From Linderina pennispora (taxonomy: Eukaryota; Kickxellomycota; Kickxellomycetes; Kickxellales; Kickxellaceae): a DNA stretch of 64,000 nucleotides. The position numbers and the translations under genes were made by a program. The stretch lies in the NCBI RefSeq assembly GCF_002104995.1, contig NW_024468277.1, forward strand, positions 16,340-80,339. The letters run 5' to 3'. The notes beneath the pieces are model-generated. The model ran no database searches, was not told the origin of the DNA, and worked only from the letters and a program-made list of their open reading frames with translations. This document shows, piece after piece, positions 51,758 to 59,443 of the stretch; within the stretch, counting starts at the first letter, position 1; every line of letters starts with the position of its first letter.

Positions 51758-51904
51758 CTGTATGAAAAAAAAAAAAAAAAAGAAACTGGAATTAGAACGA
51801 GGAAAAAAGTAATGAAAATTTGCAAAGAGAGAAAAGCGGGCTAAAGTGCTTCAAAAGCAGGGCCAGCGAGGTTACAGCGATGATGGGTGACCAGGATTAG
51901 TCCA

Positions 51905-53821
51905 TTACTGCTTGCTGCTGAACTCTGCCAGATCCACGGTATCCAGCAGCTCCTGCGTCGCCTGCGAGATTGCCAGCAACTCGCGATACAGCTCCTTTGC
52001 CTCGCCCAGCGCTAGTCCCTTGCCGTCGTTCGCAATGGCTGCCAGCGACTTCTGCAGCAGCACATTTGCGCTCTTCGCCAATGCCACAGGGCCCGCCGGG
52101 CTCTTGGCCGGGGTCATCGGTGGAATGGCAGCTCTTGGGCCCGGCGACGCGCCCGGCGCCCGCAGTGCCCGGAGACTCCCGGTCTCCGCCACATTCGAGC
52201 GGCTGCGGTTGTGCATGGTGAACGGGAACGCCCTCTGCGCCTCCACGTCCTGGCTCTCGTCGACCGCCGACGTCGAGAGCGGCCGCGGTGAGTTGCTCAG
52301 GCTGTGGAAGAACGGGTTGTTGTTGCTGGGCGAGGGGTGGTCGCTGTGCGAGACTTGTGGGACCGAGCGTGTCGAGTCGAACCGGGCCGCGGGCATTTCG
52401 TAGGTGGTCTTGCTATTGGCCGTCGGGATCGCATATGTGGACACGTTCATGTTGAGGTAGCTGTCGGCATCGTCGTCTGACTGGTCGATGAGGTGGGCAT
52501 CCCTAGCCCTCTCGTATCGCTCCACAAAGGTCTTGAATGCTGAGCTGTCTATGACCGAGCTGTCTCGGCTGTTCTCCATCAGGATCTGGCCAGGCTTCAT
52601 CGATCGCGCGATGTTGTAGTCGCGGCGCAGCACCTCGTCCCAGCGGTTCAGATGCGAGTCAATGACCGACACGCCCCAGCTCCTGAGCGAACTGAACAGG
52701 GCAAACATGTCGTGGTCGCCAAACTTGCTGTATAGCTTGACCCGCAGGGCCAGATCCTCGTGGTTGTTGTCCAGCAGTGCCCCAATCAGCATCAGCGTGT
52801 ATGACATGAACTCGACGATATTCGACTCGGCCACTAGGTCCTTGCCTTGAGCCACACTGTACTCGCCAGCCGCGGTCTCCACGGTCTCCATCCAGGCGAC
52901 AAAGGCCGAGCGCTTATTGTTGGGATCCGACAGGTCGTCGCTGCGGAACAATGCAGCCACCACGGCGTCCGAGCACTCGAGGCTCTGCAGCTGCAGCAGA
53001 TAGCAGACAATGCGCAGGGCCACGGTCGAGCACTGCAGCCAGCGCGGATCGACCGAGTTCAGGATATGGCGCAGGTGCGATGTCCCGTCGGTCACATACT
53101 CGGCACCCGCCTGCACCTTGATCGCACCCAGAATGCACCTCAGCAGCTCATGCTCCTTCATGAGCTCGTCCTGGCGGCGGAGCGCAGTCTTGCGGCTATT
53201 GAGCTGCACCAAATGGCTCAGCAGTACCTTCAGGCCGCCGTCATCGATGAAGCCGCGGATCTGCTGCACGCTCTGGTACGAAATATCCACGCGCAGTTTC
53301 TCCAGCCGCGACCGTGGCAGCGACTGCGTGCCGGCCTTGGTCAGAATCTTCAGGTGCTCCGACAGCGGCGTGATGAGCTTCTGGGCGTGGCTCGTCATCT
53401 TGTGCGTTTGGATCAACTGCAGCTTGCTGTCCACCGGCATCGCCTTCATGCTCATCCGCTGCTCGCCCTCCAGACCCATCTCGTCCATGATCGTATCCAG
53501 CTCCTCCTCAAGCTGCGCCAGCTGCAGATCGTGTGAGGGCGAGTGCAGCTGGTTCGATAGCACGGTGGATATCGGCCGTCCGACGCTGGTCACTGAGAAC
53601 CCGATGCTGCCGTTTGACAGCCCACGCTGCCGGCTGGTCGAGCTGTGCACCGGCTGCCCGGCGGTGTCGTCGAGGTTGGGTTTGGAGGAGTCGCGGGCGG
53701 TCCCGTCATTGGCGATGTCGCTGCCGTCAGAGACGTAGGAGTGTGCATCGTCGCCTGGCAGTTTGTCAAAGGACTCGTTAGGCTTTTTTGACTTTTTGTT
53801 ACGGCTGAACGGCAGACGCAT
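51905..53821 (-). CDS. Formin-like GBD/FH3 protein lacking FH1-FH2
   Basis: The region EGEQRMSMKAMPVDSKLQLIQTHK through QSLPRSRLEKLRVDISYQSVQQIRGFIDDGGLKVLLSHLVQLNSR (about residues 125-225) matches the Rho-GTPase-binding domain of Diaphanous-type formins. The FH3/armadillo-like part follows (about 235-430, ALRIVCYLLQLQSLECSD, AFVAWMETVETAA). The remaining 220 residues are Ser/Pro-rich disorder, ending with a short helix. There is no polyproline FH1 and no actin-assembling FH2. Downstream sequence (before 51905) holds no coding frame for one. I start at MRLPFSRNKKSKK (53821) and treat the upstream hydrophobic in-frame stretch as non-coding. It may be a Rho effector or formin regulator. Confidence 0.8.
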   Translation of the reverse strand: MRLPFSRNKKSKKPNESFDKLPGDDAHSYVSDGSDIANDGTARDSSKPNLDDTAGQPVHSSTSRQRGLSNGSIGFSVTSVGRPISTVLSNQLHSPSHDLQLAQLEEELDTIMDEMGLEGEQRMSMKAMPVDSKLQLIQTHKMTSHAQKLITPLSEHLKILTKAGTQSLPRSRLEKLRVDISYQSVQQIRGFIDDGGLKVLLSHLVQLNSRKTALRRQDELMKEHELLRCILGAIKVQAGAEYVTDGTSHLRHILNSVDPRWLQCSTVALRIVCYLLQLQSLECSDAVVAALFRSDDLSDPNNKRSAFVAWMETVETAAGEYSVAQGKDLVAESNIVEFMSYTLMLIGALLDNNHEDLALRVKLYSKFGDHDMFALFSSLRSWGVSVIDSHLNRWDEVLRRDYNIARSMKPGQILMENSRDSSVIDSSAFKTFVERYERARDAHLIDQSDDDADSYLNMNVSTYAIPTANSKTTYEMPAARFDSTRSVPQVSHSDHPSPSNNNPFFHSLSNSPRPLSTSAVDESQDVEAQRAFPFTMHNRSRSNVAETGSLRALRAPGASPGPRAAIPPMTPAKSPAGPVALAKSANVLLQKSLAAIANDGKGLALGEAKELYRELLAISQATQELLDTVDLAEFSSKQ

Positions 53822-54161
53822 GGTTACAAGTAAGAGCAGGTGGTAGAAAAGAAGTGCATGCAAACAGTGGAGGAGAGAAGGCGTCAGTAGGCCTCCAGGT
53901 GATTTGATAGCGCTGCGTGCCTGTTACTCGGTGATGAAGAGTGTTTATTTTGGCAGATTCATTATTTTTATCGCCAGCAACCCAACACCTCTCGGCAAAA
54001 ATAGAAGGCAGGTCTCACTACATGTGCAAGGAAGCCGACGCATGGCACAGTGCCGATCCGCGGGCTGTATAAAGCAGGGCGGTACTCAATGACGCCTCTG
54101 CTGGAGAGGGAGGATCCGAATCGCATGATTCGGCCAAAAACAGGGGAAACGAAGGCACACG
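53822..54161. other. Intergenic region
   Basis: Spacer of about 340 bp between the GBD/FH3 gene start and the Nudix gene stop. A plus-strand TATAAA at about 54067-54072 faces no recognisable gene. Nothing else seen. Confidence 0.4.
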
Positions 54162-54983
54162 TCAGAGCTTTGGCGCACTCACACCAAGGCGCTTCTGGAG
54201 ATCGCACTGGACGAATCCGCCGGTCTTGGCTCTCTTCATCACCACACGATGCAACGGGCCGTCACAGTCATCCAGACTGGCGCTTGGGGTTCTCTCAGTG
54301 CCTCTCGGATAGGCGCAGTCGCCCGGGAACAGCGACACCATGTTCCCATTGTGCTTAATCAGCAGCGGCTCGATAGGGTTATCGGGGTCGCCCAGCGCCA
54401 GCGGATCCGCACCGAGGTCCTGCCATCTGCGCCACCTGCTCAGCTCGCTGACAATATAGAACTGCGGTGGAAACAGCGGCAGCGTGGCGCCTCTGTTGGT
54501 CTCCAGGATCTCGCCGGGTGTGAGCCAGTCCAGACGCACCAGCTCAGACTCCTGCACGCTGGCGCGCTTGATCTGACCCAGAATCTCCGTATCGGCATCC
54601 CGCACCGACAGCAAAAAGAAGCGTGTGTCGAAGCGCTTCTTTTGCTCGCGCGGCGTCACCCACCGGCCAATCTGGCGGATATCCAGGGGCGTGCGGGTGG
54701 AGCACTGGGAGAAAAAGTCCTGGCCCGGGCTGGCCGTCGATGTGGGCGAGGCGAGCAGAATGCCTGTTTCTTCGAAGGTCTCGCGGAGCGCACAGACCTT
54801 GTGTGGTGACATGTGCCATTGCGAGTCGCTGGGCTCCTCCACGCCGCCGGGAAACACGTAGGCGTTCTCGAAGCTGCCGCTGCTGACGCGCTTGGCCATC
54901 AGGATGCGGTAGTTGTAGGGCGATGCTGCTGCCCGCCAGGGGGCAGTGATGATGAGAGACGACGAGGGGCGTGCTAGGGACAT
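54162..54983 (-). CDS. Nudix hydrolase, NUDT19-like, possible peroxisomal
   Basis: Nudix enzymes cleave nucleoside diphosphates linked to another moiety; the NUDT7/NUDT19 group acts on CoA or acyl-CoA, usually in peroxisomes. The 273-residue frame has AYVFPGGVEEPSD followed after an insertion by ALRETFEETGILL, the catalytic REx2EE helix of the Nudix box. The spacing between PGG and RE is longer than in the minimal box, as in NUDT19. The middle holds RWVTPREQKKRFDTRFFL, typical of the same group. The protein ends VSAPKL, a weak PTS1-like tripeptide. One exon. CoA specificity is inferred from family resemblance. Confidence 0.85.
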   Translation of the reverse strand: MSLARPSSSLIITAPWRAAASPYNYRILMAKRVSSGSFENAYVFPGGVEEPSDSQWHMSPHKVCALRETFEETGILLASPTSTASPGQDFFSQCSTRTPLDIRQIGRWVTPREQKKRFDTRFFLLSVRDADTEILGQIKRASVQESELVRLDWLTPGEILETNRGATLPLFPPQFYIVSELSRWRRWQDLGADPLALGDPDNPIEPLLIKHNGNMVSLFPGDCAYPRGTERTPSASLDDCDGPLHRVVMKRAKTGGFVQCDLQKRLGVSAPKL

Positions 54984-55359
54984 TGTGAGAGCGAGGGCGG
55001 TGAGAGGGTGTGAGCTGGAGGGTGGTGACGGTGCAACAGTGCAGCAGTGCGATAGCGTGAGAGTGTGTTGCCGGCAGTCGACTCAGGATATGCAGCTCGT
55101 GGGAGCAATTGATCACGGGACCGGCTCGCAGGGGCAGTCAGGATGGAGGACAGGGCTGCTATATTTGGGGAGGGGGGCAGGCGCAGCGGGTAAGGCACAC
55201 CCCGGCCTGGTCAGAAAGGACGCCAGCTTTTTTGTGTATTTTCAACACTTATTTTCTAGCGCTTTATAGCAATTTTAATCGAACCCCCCCAGCTACCCCC
55301 CACGGGCACCCGAGGGTTCAGAGCCGAATTAGCCTACCCACCCCTTGCTAATAATTTGC
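54984..55359. other. Divergent promoter region
   Basis: Shared upstream region of the Nudix gene (minus) and the FAR1-type gene (plus). A C-rich run, CCCCCCC, occurs at about 55286. No coding feature recognised. Confidence 0.45.
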
Positions 55360-57633
55360 ATGTCCAACGACAAGTGCACGCTTTTTCCGGAGCAGCTGTT
55401 TGCAACGCAGGACGCGTTTATCCAGCATGTGCGGCAATTCGCGGTAGAGAACGGATTCAATGTGCGACTAGACGACGTGGAGCGCGACAAGGAAGGGACC
55501 ATCCGCAAACGCGACATCGTGTGTTCATCCGAGGGAGTGCCGCGTAGCAAGGACGCGAAGCGCGAGGACAGCGTGGGCCGGTCAGATGCCGAGACACCCG
55601 AGGCCTCGCACAAGTCCCTGGCGCACTCGGGCGCACACCGCCGGAAATCCATGAAGACCGGATGCCGCTGGCTGGCGCGGGCGTCGCGGCAAGCCTCAGG
55701 CATGTGGAAGATCATCATGTTGCGGCTCGAGCACAACCACTCGCTGGCGGCTCGCTACGACGCCCTGGTACCGCAGCCGAACTCGCTGCGGACCGGCGAC
55801 GTGGCCAGCATAACGGCGGCGGCGGCGGCGGCCACGCAAGCGCAGGAAAACGGCAGCTACCGCGGGCCCACCGAGGAGTTCAAGAACCTGTTCCTGCAGC
55901 TGTCGGCCGCGTGCTCGGACCTGTGCTGGTCGGCCGCACGCAATCCAGACGCAGTGGCCGAGGTTCTGAGCGAGATCCGCCGGCTCAACCAGCACCTGGA
56001 GTGGAAAAGCAGCAACTCCGACCGTCCCGCATTGCCGACAATCTCCGAGGGCGGCGCCGATGCCGACGAGAGCGGCCTGGTGCGCATGCGCACAGCACCG
56101 CCGCCGCCGCCCTCGGTGGCAGCGCCGACGCCGGCCCAGTTCCTGCATGTGCCTGCAACGCCCGCACGCACCGAGCCGCCGATCGCCGCGCGCCGCACCG
56201 AACACTCGCCAGAGCTCAACGGCAACGCCGGGGTTGCGCCGATTGCCCCTGCGCCTGCCCCCAAGCAGCCCACTGGCGTGGTGAAGCGGCCGCGCGGCCG
56301 CCCACGCAAAAACCCGGTGGAGCCGAAGCCAAGCAAGAAGAAGCAGCCGCCAGCCCAGGAGCCGACGCCGACGCCTTTGGCTCTGGCCACGTTGTCGCAT
56401 CATATTATTTCGCAGCACGCGGCGTCGTCGCCGGCTATTGCACAGCGCTCGGTCAACACGTCGCTGGCGCTGCCGTCGCAGCCCATGCAGGTGCATTCGC
56501 ATAGCAGGGCGCAGGCCGCTGGCGTGTCGGCTGAGGCCCGCGATCCGTCGGTGTTTCTTAGCACCGAGCCGGCGTACCCTGAGCGAGCAGCGTCGCGGCC
56601 GCCTGGCTATGCCAGGCAGTCGCCGGCGCCCCGGCCAACCGCCATATCGGTGATCTCTGATCCAGCTGCTAATCAGCCTGCGGCGGCCGGGACGGCTGCA
56701 GCTGCGGCTGCACCAGAAGATGATGCTGCGAAGCAGCAGTACGAAAGACAGCAGCATGCAGCTGGCAATGCCAGATTTGACAGGAGCGTTGCTAATACAC
56801 AGAACCGCGAGCAGCAGTTGCAGCAGCAGCAGCAGCAAGCTCAGCAGCAGGCCCAGCAGCAGGCCCAGCAGCAAGCTCAACAGGCCCAGCAGGCTCAGCA
56901 GGCTCAGCAGGCTCAGCAGGCCCAGCAGGTACAGGCCCAACAGGCTCAGCAGGTGCAGGCCCAAGCCCAAGCCCAGCAGATGCAGATGCAGGCCCAGCGG
57001 GCCGTGGATATCCGCATGCGCCAGCCAGCCGCTGTTGCCGCCTCGGCCGCGTCGCCGCAGCTCAGCGTCACCAATCCAATGACGTCGATGCAGGGCCAGG
57101 CGCCCGGCTTCCATCAGTACCAGCAGCAGTACATGCACAATCCGCAGCAGCGCCAGAATCCCGCGTACCGCCAGCCCACGGTCACCGCCACGTCACCGCC
57201 TCTGGGTGCTATCAACAACCTGGTGCTGCCGTCAAATTCGCCGCTGCCCACATACCAGCAGCAGCACCAGTTCTCGCGGCCCCAGGCGAACTCCATTGCC
57301 GCCGTTACCGACGCCAACAGCATCCAGCTGCAGCAGCAGGCTCAGCAAGCCCAGCAGCCGCCGCATCTCCACAATATGTTTGGCACCCAGGGCATCTATG
57401 GCGTCAATCCATTGCTGATGCTCCCTAACCGCACGCACCCGCAGGCCGACGGGCGGTTGCAGCAGCAGCCACACCAGCAGCAGGACCCGGCTGCGCAGCA
57501 ACTGCCGCCGCAGCAGCAGCCGCCGCAGCACCAGGGCACAGTTCCAAATGGTGCCCGTCGCGGAGGACAGCCGCTTGGCGGCAGCTTCCCGCTGAACCAG
57601 TACCAGAACTTCAACAACTGGCAGACCCAATAA
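55360..57633 (+). CDS. FAR1-type (WRKY-GCM1 zinc finger) DNA-binding protein, Gln-rich
   Basis: The N-terminus is a FAR1-like DNA-binding domain, related to the zinc finger of MULE transposases: FATQDAFIQHVRQFAVENGFNVRLDD (about 10-38), DIVCSSEG, KTGCRWLARA (second Cys) and MLRLEHNHSL (His pair, about 125). There is no DDE transposase domain, so this looks like a domesticated transcription factor. It also has an AT-hook-like KRPRGRPRKNP (about 310) and long Gln/Ala tracts (about 485-550, CAG-rich at 56817-56997) typical of activation domains. The protein has 757 residues from ATG 55360. One exon. It converges on DDI1 with 41 bp between stops. Confidence 0.8.
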   Translation: MSNDKCTLFPEQLFATQDAFIQHVRQFAVENGFNVRLDDVERDKEGTIRKRDIVCSSEGVPRSKDAKREDSVGRSDAETPEASHKSLAHSGAHRRKSMKTGCRWLARASRQASGMWKIIMLRLEHNHSLAARYDALVPQPNSLRTGDVASITAAAAAATQAQENGSYRGPTEEFKNLFLQLSAACSDLCWSAARNPDAVAEVLSEIRRLNQHLEWKSSNSDRPALPTISEGGADADESGLVRMRTAPPPPPSVAAPTPAQFLHVPATPARTEPPIAARRTEHSPELNGNAGVAPIAPAPAPKQPTGVVKRPRGRPRKNPVEPKPSKKKQPPAQEPTPTPLALATLSHHIISQHAASSPAIAQRSVNTSLALPSQPMQVHSHSRAQAAGVSAEARDPSVFLSTEPAYPERAASRPPGYARQSPAPRPTAISVISDPAANQPAAAGTAAAAAAPEDDAAKQQYERQQHAAGNARFDRSVANTQNREQQLQQQQQQAQQQAQQQAQQQAQQAQQAQQAQQAQQAQQVQAQQAQQVQAQAQAQQMQMQAQRAVDIRMRQPAAVAASAASPQLSVTNPMTSMQGQAPGFHQYQQQYMHNPQQRQNPAYRQPTVTATSPPLGAINNLVLPSNSPLPTYQQQHQFSRPQANSIAAVTDANSIQLQQQAQQAQQPPHLHNMFGTQGIYGVNPLLMLPNRTHPQADGRLQQQPHQQQDPAAQQLPPQQQPPQHQGTVPNGARRGGQPLGGSFPLNQYQNFNNWQTQ
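56817..56997 (+). repeat. CAG-rich tract encoding Gln/Ala repeats
   Basis: Imperfect tandem CAG and CAGGCTCAG/CAGGCCCAG units give alternating Gln-Ala runs in the FAR1-type protein. The nine-base higher-order unit is repeated several times, so length variation between isolates is expected. Confidence 0.9.
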
Positions 57634-57674
57634 GTTTCTTAGTTATCTAATACCATTTATTTCTAGCTGCAGCC

Positions 57675-58944
57675 TCAAGGGAACAGGAAGCTGGCTGCCA
57701 CGTCCGGGTTGCCGCTGGCTGCGTCCAGGGCGCTGATGGCCTGCTCGCGAGTCACGCCAAACGACATGATCGCCTGGACCGTCTCCTCCGGGTACTTGGC
57801 CTGGCCAGCCCCTGGTTGGGCCGCTGGCTGGACTGCCGGTGCCGCAGCCATGCCACCTGGCGGCACAGCCGGAGCGCCTGCTTGCTCGGCGTGCTCGGCG
57901 TCGTCTATCATCTTGGGCAGCTCGTGCTCGGGCAGGAAGTCTATGCTCTCGTCGCCAATCACCAGCGCGTTGTGCTTCAGGTCAATGCACGCCTGGTGGC
58001 GCTTGAGCATGTCCAGGCCGAACAGCAGATCCACATGCTTCCCCTCCATAACCGTAAACGAGCACAGCAGCATCTGCCCGCCCACCTTCATCTGCGCGTT
58101 ATGCACACGGCCCAGGATCCTGGCCTGCCCGACACCGCGCGCAATGCCTGCGAACCGCGTGTCCAGCAGCCGCATGATTCCGCAGCGCTCTGCGCAGTCC
58201 GGGCTCATAATCGTGGCCTGGGCACCCGAGTCGACAAACGCCTTGACGGGCGTCCCGTTGACCTCCACGTTGATGTACAGCATCGTCACCTGCGCAAACG
58301 ACTCGGGGTTGTGCTCCATCGCAATCTCCATATTGCGCGTCACGTTCTCCTGCCGGATCGCCTCCTCAATGCGTCGCTGCGCCTCCACATTGAACGGGTC
58401 CGCGTTCAGCTCCTCGATTTCTTGCTGCCGCTGCTGCTCCGCCTGCTGCCGCTGCGCCTCAAGCTGCCCCACGAGCCGCGCAAACTCTGCTGGGTTCGAC
58501 CGAGCCGCCCGTTCGATTTCCGGCTGCCCCTGCGACAGCTGCTGCAGGAGCACCGGGTCGTTCAGAAGCCGCTGCCGCAGGGACTCCATCTGCGGGCTGG
58601 TTCCCGCCGCTGGCCCTGCGACTGGTGCTGGTGTTGGCGCCTGCTGCTTGGTGCTGTCAAACAGGTACACCATGTCGTCGTTCTGCAGTCCAAGGTTCTT
58701 GAGCGACGCCTTTGCGTTCGTCAGCGCTTGCCCGTTATGCAGAATCGTCTGGTTCTGCACTGGGATGTCTGCCTACGTAATACCCTGGTTAGTGACGTGT
58801 ACCTTGCTGCACCTGCCCCTGCTGCCTGCCTGCCTGCATACTTGCCTCCATCTCAAGCAGTGCCCTCAGGTTCTCGAGCTCCATGGAGTCGTCGACTTCG
58901 ATGTTGAACGTCGTCGACGGGTGCACTGTAATTGTCAGGCGCAT
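57675..58944 (-). CDS. DDI1: DNA damage-inducible protein 1 homologue (ubiquitin shuttle with retroviral-like protease fold)
   Basis: Ddi1 delivers or cleaves heavily ubiquitinated proteins for the proteasome. Exon 1 (58842-58944) encodes the start of the ubiquitin-like domain (MRLTITVHPSTTFNIEVDD). A 73-bp intron leads to exon 2 (57675-58768), joining LLEMEA to NIPVQNQTILHNG. The aspartyl-protease domain holds the catalytic FVDSGAQATIMS (about residue 220) and LLFGLDMLKRHQACIDL. The C-terminal UBA domain reads ETVQAIMSFGVTREQAISALDAASGNPDVAASFLF. A GC-AG alternative (GAG|GCAAGT joined to TAG|GCAGAC) would give EADIP instead of EANIP, so the exact junction is open. Length of about 398 residues is normal. 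Confidence 0.93.
58769..58841 (-). other. DDI1 intron with two workable splice solutions
   Basis: The GT donor AA|GTATGC with acceptor GGCAG|ACATCC, and a GC donor four bases upstream with an acceptor four bases upstream, both preserve phase. The intron contains a (GCAG)n-like run. Confidence 0.6.
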
Positions 58945-59443
58945 TTGCAAAAAGTGTGGAGGAATAAAAATAAAACAGAAAGCCTGGGAGAGAAGAAAAT
59001 GTGGCTCCGGTGAGGGGTTGCCTGTTCCTCTGAAGCTTGTCTGCCGCCCACCTGATCCGCACTTTATTATTTGGCCACCCGGGCACTGTCTCCACCGTCG
59101 GCTCTCCTGCCTGAGGTCCTCTGCCCTGTGTCACGCTGGACCACCCTTCCGAAAGATGCGCAATTTCGTCTCCAGCCGAGTGGGCGAACCTTGTACTGAC
59201 TGAAGCCTGGCCCACTGATTTTTGGAGTAGGGGTGGTCGGGCCACCTGCCGCACAACCATCTCCATAAGCCGGCCTGCCTCTCACAATCGCCGACCGCAT
59301 AAAAACCGCGTCCACGCGCCGCCAGCAAATCTCCTCCTTAGTTTAAAACAAAAAATTTATTCCGATTTTTACTTTTTCTTCAAGCAAAATCCCTCCTACA
59401 CCCCCCTCAGCACAGCAGGCTTTTATTATCTCTCCTATCACAA
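58945..59443. promoter_or_regulatory. Divergent promoter of DDI1 and FCP1
   Basis: Shared upstream region of about 500 bp. The plus-strand element GCATAAAAAC near 59297-59306 lies about 140 bp before the FCP1 ATG and is the likely TATA box. A T/A-rich stretch (59340-59390) follows. No gene seen. Confidence 0.5.

Noticed and set aside
55696-57138. 480-residue minus-strand frame opposite the FAR1-type gene
   Set aside because: Leu/Arg-rich shadow of the CAG repeat and GC-rich coding strand; no domain.
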